Source: Bacteroidota bacterium
GTDB taxonomy: Bacteria; Bacteroidota; Ignavibacteria; Ignavibacteriales; Melioribacteraceae
Direction of reading: 5' to 3'
NCBI GenBank assembly: GCA_023447335.1
Contig: JAEXOD010000155.1
Location: forward strand, 1 to 11,588
DNA: 11,588 nucleotides
The notes below the pieces were generated by a model. That model searched no databases. It saw nothing but the letters and a program-made list of their open reading frames with translations, and was not told the origin of the DNA. The translations under genes were made by a program, and so were the position numbers. Positions 5,239-11,588 of this stretch are shown piece by piece; the first letter of the stretch is position 1, and each line of letters opens with the position of its first letter.

Positions 5239-7833
5239 CTAAAACCCAAATTTTGTTTGCACATAATGGCTTATCAGTTCATCAGAAAAGCCTAACGTAT
5301 AAACAATGTTAAAAGTATTTTTAATTGCAGAAAACCAGATACCGCTTCCAAAAGAGGGATGCCATCTATTATCAAAATTGTTTGTAAAAACTTTGCCCGT
5401 TTCGGCAAAAGCTAAAATACCTAACTTTCCGTTAACAATAATTTTTAAGCCGGTTAAAGGTAACCTTAAATCAGATTGAAAAAACAAAGAAGCATCTCCG
5501 GAAAACCTTTCCAAAACATAAGCCCTTAAGTTTTCTTTCCCGCCTAAATAACTTGCGTCAAAAAACGGATAAGTTCCAAAATTTTTCTCTCCGCCAAACC
5601 GTAAGGCTAAAACAGAATTATTTAAAAATCCTAAACTTAAGTAAGTTCTTCCGTCAGCCTTAATCTTTTGGTAAAAATTTTTGTTCTCATAAAATTTCGG
5701 AAAAGCTTTGTATAATATAAATAAATATGTTCCTTTTGTAGGATATGTTTTACTATCTCTATAATCGAGTGTTAAACCGAATTCACCGGAAAGGGATTTA
5801 AATTTACCTAAACCAAGTTTGTTATTAGGCAAAGTTGAAATTGTTAAATTGTTGTAAATATTTGTTTCTAATATTCTAAACTCGGTATTAAAGGTTAATT
5901 GAATCTTTTCTGTTAAATCTTTTTCAAAACCAAAGCTCAGTTTAGTAACTTCCTGATTTGTTTTGTAAAATTCGTGTTCGTCAAGTTCTCTATCAAAACT
6001 AGTTAAATTTCCGTAACCATAATAATTAGTTAGTAACAATTTTGTTCTGAACAAACTAAATGTGATGGGTAATGATTTTATAATATTATAAAATTTTCCG
6101 TACAGCCCTAAATGATAAGTTTTGGGAATGCTAGCATATGCAGCAAATCCTGAAATTTTATATTCATAAGGGTACATCCTAAAGTTATATTTAATATATT
6201 CAGGATTAATTCCTAAAATTACCCCGTTAGTTCTGTTGTATTCGGCATAAGGATAATAAAAAACATCAAATCCTTTTTGAGGATCTCCGGGTTCAAAACG
6301 TTCCTCATCGGTTGTCGGCAGCGGATAGTAAGATTTATCAACTTTGGTGCTTCTACCTTTAATAAATTTAGTTTTATCATCGCTATCGTAAAAAATAGTT
6401 TTATTTTCCGCATTGCTAAAAGGAGTAACACATAAAAAATAACCATTTACAATAGAGGAATCAATTAAGCTGTCATCTCCTTCGCCTCCTATAATTCTAA
6501 CCAAAGGGGAGGTGTCGGCATTTCCTTTTATAATAACTTTATCATCTCCGGAAAGCATGTTTAATCTAATTTCGGATGTAATATTATTATCAAAATTAAC
6601 ATTATAAAAACATTCAATCTTATCTTTCTTTTTGTTAAAAATAGAAACATTTGTAATATTATCGTCAATTCTGTTAATAATAGCTAAATCATCTTTTTTA
6701 TAAGCGTTGATTGACACAGTTTTGTGTATAAAATCAAAATAACTTGAGGAGTCTTCGGTAAGTTTGTCGCGTCTGTTTTTTAGCTCTTTAATTAATCGTG
6801 TTCCGGCTAATTCAAAATTGCTCTTAGGTAAAAGCGAAACGGAATACTCAATTAATGAGTCGGTTAAAGTATTTACAACAAAAATAGTAGTACTATCCCA
6901 ATCATTTTTGTTTAGCTCGGGTAAAAACCGATCGTCTAATGCTCTGCCGCTCCAAGCTAAATATTCGGGATTTGGGAACGAGCTGCCAAAACTATTAAGC
7001 TGTTTTACATACATTGCGGCAATATTTGGAAATAACCCGTCAAATAACGCAAAAACCTGATCCCTATCTCGCGGTATTGGAAGCCAAAGCTTTAAATCGT
7101 TTTTATTAATTCTTGCCCATCTCCATTGGTCTGTGTGTCTATCCCAATCACCTAAAAATGCATCAATTAATCGAGCTGTTAAATATGCTTTCGAGTCAAC
7201 TCTCTCATCTCGTTTTTCTTCCAATCTATCCAAAAGTTTATAAGTAGAAAGAATTTTATCTGCACCTAAAAATAAAGATGTGTCTTTCTCGTTTTCATTG
7301 GGATGAATTTCGATTAAACCGAGCATGTTTTTAAATTCTTCTCTAAACTCACCAAGTTTCTCGGTATCGGGTAACCAAACAATTTTGGGAGCTGCCTGAG
7401 GAATTTTTAGAGCATTTAAAATAGGAACGACAGTTAAACCGGCAAAAGGATTTGAAGAGCTAATTTGATCGAAAAGTAGATCGGCAACAACTGTTTCTTG
7501 TAATTCTTCCGGTAAAACTTTAGTCGGGTCTTTTCTAATGCTTCTGAATTTATAAATATTACCGTCTTTAGCAATAAAACGCAATGATTTGGTTTGAAAG
7601 CCGCCTCCTTTTTCAATGGGAGTAATACCGCCGCCGAAAGTATCTAAATTTAAAATTTCGGCATAAACGGGAGCAGTCCATAAGTCACGCCAATGTTCTC
7701 CGAATAAAAGTTTATATAAAAAACCGGCTTTATACTCTTTTGCCGGAACAACCAATTTAAATTTTGAAGTATCCGAAAAATCTTGTCCAAAAATAATTCC
7801 GCTAATAAAAATAAATATAATAAACTTTTTCAT
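5239..7833 (-). CDS. outer-membrane Omp85-like barrel protein with kinase-like module
   Basis: The 864-residue precursor has a signal peptide (1-17, cut near FGQ). A module of about 60-350 carries a glycine-rich KGGGFQTKSLRF (75-86), GNIYKFRSIRK (91-101), then GDWDRHTDQW (228-237) and PIPRDRDQVF (252-261). The order (Gly-rich strand, Lys strand, xDRH loop, later Asp) resembles the catalytic layout of HipA/PI3K/FAM20-like kinases, with Asp231 and Asp256 or Asp258 as candidate catalytic and metal ligands; that fold is my inference. An acidic Gly-Asp stretch (429-454, with IIGGEGDDSLID) recalls RTX-like calcium-binding turns. Residues from about 520 form a BamA/TamA-like barrel, with LGGKENLRAYVLERFSGD (763-780) and a terminal Phe. 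ATG at 7833 follows the upstream stop by 1 nt and starts the signal peptide; the ATG at 7878 is less likely. There are no POTRA repeats, unlike classical BamA. Confidence 0.8.
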   Translation of the reverse strand: MKKFIIFIFISGIIFGQDFSDTSKFKLVVPAKEYKAGFLYKLLFGEHWRDLWTAPVYAEILNLDTFGGGITPIEKGGGFQTKSLRFIAKDGNIYKFRSIRKDPTKVLPEELQETVVADLLFDQISSSNPFAGLTVVPILNALKIPQAAPKIVWLPDTEKLGEFREEFKNMLGLIEIHPNENEKDTSLFLGADKILSTYKLLDRLEEKRDERVDSKAYLTARLIDAFLGDWDRHTDQWRWARINKNDLKLWLPIPRDRDQVFALFDGLFPNIAAMYVKQLNSFGSSFPNPEYLAWSGRALDDRFLPELNKNDWDSTTIFVVNTLTDSLIEYSVSLLPKSNFELAGTRLIKELKNRRDKLTEDSSSYFDFIHKTVSINAYKKDDLAIINRIDDNITNVSIFNKKKDKIECFYNVNFDNNITSEIRLNMLSGDDKVIIKGNADTSPLVRIIGGEGDDSLIDSSIVNGYFLCVTPFSNAENKTIFYDSDDKTKFIKGRSTKVDKSYYPLPTTDEERFEPGDPQKGFDVFYYPYAEYNRTNGVILGINPEYIKYNFRMYPYEYKISGFAAYASIPKTYHLGLYGKFYNIIKSLPITFSLFRTKLLLTNYYGYGNLTSFDRELDEHEFYKTNQEVTKLSFGFEKDLTEKIQLTFNTEFRILETNIYNNLTISTLPNNKLGLGKFKSLSGEFGLTLDYRDSKTYPTKGTYLFILYKAFPKFYENKNFYQKIKADGRTYLSLGFLNNSVLALRFGGEKNFGTYPFFDASYLGGKENLRAYVLERFSGDASLFFQSDLRLPLTGLKIIVNGKLGILAFAETGKVFTNNFDNRWHPSFGSGIWFSAIKNTFNIVYTLGFSDELISHYVQTKFGF

Positions 7834-7834
7834 A

Positions 7835-10375
7835 TTAAAAATTAAAGTTAGTTCCCAAAAATAGTTCCGGTTTTTCATTACTAAAAGCTAAATTCGCCAC
7901 AACAGTGAATAATCGATCGCTAAAATCAACCCATGTTCCGATTCCTGCGGTTGGATGCCATTTCTTTGAGTTTTTGTTGCTAATAAATACTCTGCCGATA
8001 TCGCTAAAAATAAGCACGCCCAATTTACTTTTAACAAAAATATCTAAATCTGTAAGTTGAGTGCGAAGTTCGTTTTGAAAAAAAACAGATGCATCCCCTG
8101 CAAATCGATTTTTATTGTAACCTCTAAGACTCTCATTTCCGCCGATAAATGCTCCTTTTAAAAAAGGATATTTCCCGATTAATAGTGAACCGCCAATTCT
8201 ATTTGCAATAACGGTATTAAATTTTCCGTTAATTCTATTAAATATTCTAAAATCAAAATCTAATCTTGAAAAAGGAAATTCAAGGTTTTTGAAAACTTTT
8301 GGGTAGTGGGTAGCTTTAATTTGTGCAAACAATCCCTTATAAGTATTATCTATATTATCTCTGCTATCATAATCTAAACAAAATTCGCCTCCCATTAACC
8401 ATAACGAACCAATTCCGTATTTCCCAAACTTAAAATCATCCAATAATTTTTCGGTATTAAGAGAAAAATCACCATAGTCATATAGAATGGTGAATTTAAA
8501 TGACAAATAATTTGATAAATTTCGTTTAATGCCCAAAGAAAGAGTAAAAAGTTCATAAACTGATTTGTAATAATCGGATTTATCTTTATTGTAGCTATAT
8601 TCTGTTTCATTGCCATAACCGAAATATCTATCGAAGCTAAGTTCGGCTTTAGTAATATTTATTAACAAAGAGCTATTTAGCATTACATCTTTAAAATCGC
8701 CAAAAAATGAAATTTTATAACTTTTAGGTTGAGTAGCATATGAACCGGTTAAACGCATAAAGTAAGCATAAGGAAGTAATCCGTAGTTGTACTTGGTTAA
8801 TTCGGGTCCGCCTCCGGTAATTAGCCCTTCATCGGTATTCATTGCTAAAATAGGATAAAATGACCAATTATGACCGTAATCTTTTAATTCGGTATCATAT
8901 TTTTCGTTATAAGTAATATAATCTTTAAAAAACTCATAATTACTTACTGTTCCGTCTCCTTCAATTATTTCTGTATCAGAATCTTCATCAAAAAAATACG
9001 TATTATAATCACTTTGTTTTATCGGTAAAAATGAAAATAAGTATCCGTCTACAAAAGATTTATCAATTAAAGTATCTTTGCCATCTTCACCGTTAACTTT
9101 AATAATAGGCGAGCTGCTCACATCACCGTCAATTAAACAAACATCATCTCCTTGTCCTAAAAACACTCTAATTTCTGAAGTAACATTGTTATCAAAAACT
9201 CTTTCAAAGAATTTATGATATCCATATTTATTGCGTGCTTTTATAACAACTTGTGTGGTTTCGTTTGTGTTTCGGTTTATTAAAATGCTATCGTTTTGTG
9301 AAGTGCAGTAAATCTCGGCATATTTATTAAGGTGTTTATAATAAGAATATCCGAAATTGTATAACTCGTCTTTTCTATTAATAATACTGTTTACTAAAAA
9401 CAGTTTCGTTTCGTTATCTAGTTGAATGTTTGGATTAAGTACAGTTGCTTTTATTAACGAGTCGCTTAAACCGATCTTTATCTCGTTTATAACTTTTTCC
9501 CAAACGCTCCAATTAAGATTTGTCAAGAAACGTCTATCAAAGTATCTACTTTTCCAAGTAATTGCTTCTGGACTTTTATAGTTTTCACCGAAACTAATAA
9601 AACTAGGTACAAGTAAACGACTTCCGATATAAAAAACTCCTCCGAATAATGGAAAAGCACTTTGTTTTGGAAAAACTAAGGGAGTAACAGAATTATTAGA
9701 AATAATAAACCAATAATTATTGGGGTGCACATTGGTATTACCGATTATAATATCAATTAATCTAAATTTTAAAATTTCTTCAAAATTAATTTTTACGGAA
9801 GGATTATTGTTTAATAAATAAATAAGACCGTTTGTATTTAAAGTATCTTTTAAGTAAATATCATCAGATTTATTATATAATCCAAAATAGCCAAACAACT
9901 GTTCGGTGAATCCGTCAGTTTGAATTGTGGAAATTTTTGAAAGTGAAAGCTCAGATAAATATGGATAAAAATTCTTTAATAAAGAATTACAAATAACGGC
10001 AGAATATACATTAATTCCGTTAATAAGTCCTTCTTTAGTTTTTTCGGTTATTGTTTTATATAATAGCTTTGGAGTAATTTCGTTTAATGCTTTAGTAAAA
10101 GGAATAAATTTATAAAAATTACCGCTAATATTACTTTTATAAATAAATAAAGAATTATTGTTGTTAAAATTTAATGTTTTAACATAAGATAGTGAATCTT
10201 TAGAGATACTTAAAACATTTAAATCTGAATTTAATCTATAATTATAACCTTTTCCATACAAAAAATTATTCAATCCTGAAGTAGATTTATTTAAAATCGG
10301 ATCATTACTTTGAGCAGACAAAGCTATAGAAAAAAAACAAAAAGTATAAAACAAAAATTTAATACTGCTTGCCAA
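7835..10375 (-). CDS. paralogous outer-membrane barrel protein with degenerate kinase-like module
   Basis: The 846-residue protein is a tandem paralogue of the gene just downstream. Shared landmarks are SPEAITWKSRYFDRRFL (268-284), DNNVTSEIR (395-403), an acidic GQGDD and NGEDGKDTLID region (407-438), and the barrel signature IGGNESLRGYNKNRFAGD (744-761), ending in NFNF. The N terminus is a signal peptide (1-21, ALSAQ). The catalytic-looking motifs are lost: GDWDRH is GNTNVH (212-217), and PIPRDRDQVF is VFPKQSAFPL (234-243), so it probably has no such activity. The start is TTG with AAAAGGA 6 nt upstream. An upstream promoter is not obvious. It is the first gene of the operon, and coupling suggests the two proteins are made in fixed ratio. 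Role in outer-membrane assembly, secretion or surface modification is unknown. Confidence 0.78.
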   Translation of the reverse strand: MASSIKFLFYTFCFFSIALSAQSNDPILNKSTSGLNNFLYGKGYNYRLNSDLNVLSISKDSLSYVKTLNFNNNNSLFIYKSNISGNFYKFIPFTKALNEITPKLLYKTITEKTKEGLINGINVYSAVICNSLLKNFYPYLSELSLSKISTIQTDGFTEQLFGYFGLYNKSDDIYLKDTLNTNGLIYLLNNNPSVKINFEEILKFRLIDIIIGNTNVHPNNYWFIISNNSVTPLVFPKQSAFPLFGGVFYIGSRLLVPSFISFGENYKSPEAITWKSRYFDRRFLTNLNWSVWEKVINEIKIGLSDSLIKATVLNPNIQLDNETKLFLVNSIINRKDELYNFGYSYYKHLNKYAEIYCTSQNDSILINRNTNETTQVVIKARNKYGYHKFFERVFDNNVTSEIRVFLGQGDDVCLIDGDVSSSPIIKVNGEDGKDTLIDKSFVDGYLFSFLPIKQSDYNTYFFDEDSDTEIIEGDGTVSNYEFFKDYITYNEKYDTELKDYGHNWSFYPILAMNTDEGLITGGGPELTKYNYGLLPYAYFMRLTGSYATQPKSYKISFFGDFKDVMLNSSLLINITKAELSFDRYFGYGNETEYSYNKDKSDYYKSVYELFTLSLGIKRNLSNYLSFKFTILYDYGDFSLNTEKLLDDFKFGKYGIGSLWLMGGEFCLDYDSRDNIDNTYKGLFAQIKATHYPKVFKNLEFPFSRLDFDFRIFNRINGKFNTVIANRIGGSLLIGKYPFLKGAFIGGNESLRGYNKNRFAGDASVFFQNELRTQLTDLDIFVKSKLGVLIFSDIGRVFISNKNSKKWHPTAGIGTWVDFSDRLFTVVANLAFSNEKPELFLGTNFNF

Positions 10376-10388
10376 AAATTGTCCTTTT
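10373..10388 (-). promoter_or_regulatory. ribosome-binding site deciding a TTG start
   Basis: On the minus strand AAAAGGA (10388-10382) is followed by a 6-nt spacer, CAATTT, and the codon TTG (10375-10373). No in-frame ATG or GTG lies near a comparable site, and the hydrophobic signal peptide begins directly after, so TTG is the likely start codon. Confidence 0.7.
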
Positions 10389-10461
10389 AAATTAATAATT
10401 TTTTATATTTATTAACTTGTTTAATTATAAAATTTAAAATACCGATTAACGGAGTTTAATA

Positions 10462-11481
10462 ATGAAATTTAATAATTTTTATGTAAACTTTATATTATTT
10501 TTTACAATATTCAGCTTTTTATCAGAAAATTATGCGCAAGAAATTAAATTTTCGGGATATGGATCTGTTGGGTATCGATTTTATAATCGGAATATCTTGA
10601 ACGGATACAATCAAGAAAGTTATTACGAAGGGAAAATTCAAGCAGATATTAAATATAATAAGAAGATTGAAGGACAACTTGATTTACGAGGAAATTCAAT
10701 AGATAATAGTTTTAAATTACGAGAAGTAACCGTAAAATTTGATTATTGGGATTATTTTAAAATTAAATTCGGACATTTAAAAAAACCGTTTGGCAATGAA
10801 CAAATGGTAAACGAAGAAGAATTATATACAGTTGATAGAAGCAACGTACACGAAAATTTATCTGAAATGGGATACGGAGGACGTGCAGTAAGTTTAATGG
10901 CTTATTATAAGTATAACGAAAAACGTGAAAATTTCCCTTACTCTTACTATTTGTCTTTGTTTCATAACAACAATTTATATAAAGGAGCAATTGCAAAATT
11001 TATTTATCATACGGAATGGTTAAATTACTCGGTAAATTATCAAGTGCAGCAAAAAGGAGGGGATAATAAAATTACAACTCAAGGTTTTGGTGCAGGAGTT
11101 GAGTTAGACAAATCAGGTTTTTACACAGCCGCAGAAGTTTTCTATGTTCAAGATCCGCTGGAAGGATCTTTAAGAACATTACGCGGTGAAGATGGAAAAG
11201 TTTATTCGTTAGGCGGAAAATTTTTAACTTCTTATAGTATTATTTTTGACGGAGAGGTTGTAAAAGCCTTAGAACCCGTTTTATTAGTTAGTTATTTTGT
11301 CCCGGATAACAAAATATCCGAAAATCATATTATTCAATCTTTAATAGGCATGAATATTTATTTCCATAAAAAAGTTAAATTCAGAGTTAACGGTGATTTA
11401 AGACTAACAAAAAATCAATTTAATGATGACTATTCAACCAAAGAATCACGCGCGGTTGTAGAACTACAAATGAGTTTTTAA
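10462..11481 (+). CDS. outer-membrane porin, phosphate-selective porin O/P-like
   Basis: The 339-residue precursor has a signal peptide (1-25, cut at NYA/QE), and the mature part is full of alternating aromatic and polar residues ending in ELQMSF, typical of a barrel with a C-terminal Phe. The segment IKFGHLKKPFGNEQMVNEEE (101-120) matches the GxxKxPFG region of the OprO/OprP family, as does the repeated strand pattern. It would form a passive channel in the outer membrane; phosphate or polyphosphate selectivity is a family property and is not shown here. Length is a little shorter than typical members. GGAG lies 7 nt before the ATG. The gene is divergent from the barrel-protein operon across an 86-bp spacer, and its stop codon abuts the start of the next gene, so the two are likely cotranscribed. 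Confidence 0.78.
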   Translation: MKFNNFYVNFILFFTIFSFLSENYAQEIKFSGYGSVGYRFYNRNILNGYNQESYYEGKIQADIKYNKKIEGQLDLRGNSIDNSFKLREVTVKFDYWDYFKIKFGHLKKPFGNEQMVNEEELYTVDRSNVHENLSEMGYGGRAVSLMAYYKYNEKRENFPYSYYLSLFHNNNLYKGAIAKFIYHTEWLNYSVNYQVQQKGGDNKITTQGFGAGVELDKSGFYTAAEVFYVQDPLEGSLRTLRGEDGKVYSLGGKFLTSYSIIFDGEVVKALEPVLLVSYFVPDNKISENHIIQSLIGMNIYFHKKVKFRVNGDLRLTKNQFNDDYSTKESRAVVELQMSF

Positions 11482-11588
11482 ATGAAGAAGTTTATATTTT
11501 TAATACTAATTACAATTTTATTTTACTCTTGCAATATTTCCGATAGCAACAAAGAATCTAATGCAGTGGGAGGTACGCCTTTATTGCA
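11482..11588 (+). CDS. lipoprotein, N-terminal part only (runs off window)
   Basis: ATG at 11482 follows the porin stop with no spacer (TAAATG). The 35 visible codons encode MKKFIFLILITILFYSC, a lipoprotein signal with Cys17 as the lipidation site, followed by a Ser/Asn-rich linker. There is too little to name the protein. In an operon with an OprP-like porin, a periplasmic binding protein such as PstS would be plausible, but nothing in the visible residues proves it. Confidence 0.75.
   Translation, partial: MKKFIFLILITILFYSCNISDSNKESNAVGGTPLL

Noticed and set aside
6764..7060. 98-residue plus-strand open frame inside the downstream barrel-protein gene
   Set aside because: It lies wholly within a well-supported coding region on the other strand and has no initiation signal or family features.
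8395..8616. 73-residue minus-strand open frame in another phase of the upstream barrel-protein gene
   Set aside because: It is fully contained in the real frame, and the protein in the real frame aligns with its paralogue through this region.
10379..10411. possible plus-strand promoter TTG / TATATTTA for the porin gene
   Set aside because: The spacing is 22 nt and the -7 element lacks the final G; in such AT-rich DNA this could be chance.
10763..10996. 77-residue minus-strand open frame opposite the porin gene
   Set aside because: It is antisense to a well-supported porin with a good ribosome-binding site, and shows no features of its own.

Overview
The window is AT-rich and looks chromosomal. 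It most likely comes from the Bacteroidota/Ignavibacteriota/Chlorobiota group. Four things point there: a textbook Bacteroidota-type promoter (TTTG, 19 nt, TATATTTG) in front of the tRNA gene; BamA/Omp85-type outer-membrane barrels carrying the GDWDRH / PIPRDRD module I associate with Bacteroidota-type genomes; a porin resembling the phosphate-selective porin O/P family; and the style of the lipoproteins. Assignment to an Ignavibacteria-like organism is an inference from gene style, not a proven identity.

Layout. Positions 1-627 are the trailer (leader-distal) end of a CRISPR array with nine 37-nt repeats and eight spacers. The array reads left to right, so its leader and any cas genes would lie off the left edge. 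Positions 632-1264 carry no gene but are rich in small repeats: a 281-bp nested inverted repeat with four hairpins, a solitary 37-bp sequence that resembles a CRISPR repeat of another type, and short direct repeats. Next come a minus-strand secreted protein resembling L,D-transpeptidases (1265-2512) and, divergent from it, an AhpC-type peroxiredoxin with a strong terminator. Two overlapping small cysteine-rich genes (3365-3926) follow. They run tail-to-tail into a minus-strand BtuF-like metal/cobalamin-binding lipoprotein. Then comes tRNA-Lys(CTT), with its own promoter and terminator.

The right half is devoted to the outer membrane. Two long minus-strand genes (10375-7835, then 7833-5239) are tandem paralogues and form a tightly coupled operon with 1 nt between stop and start. 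Each protein has a signal peptide, a module with kinase-like motifs, a short acidic Gly-Asp region and a C-terminal Omp85-type barrel. The downstream copy keeps the full GDWDRH and PIPRDRD motifs. The upstream copy has lost them, so the pair may be an active/inactive set. Divergent from this operon is a porin gene whose stop codon touches the start of a lipoprotein gene that runs off the right edge.

The most interesting candidates are the paralogous kinase-like/barrel pair with its degenerate partner, the repeat-dense intergenic region beside the CRISPR array, and the two overlapping cysteine-rich small genes.
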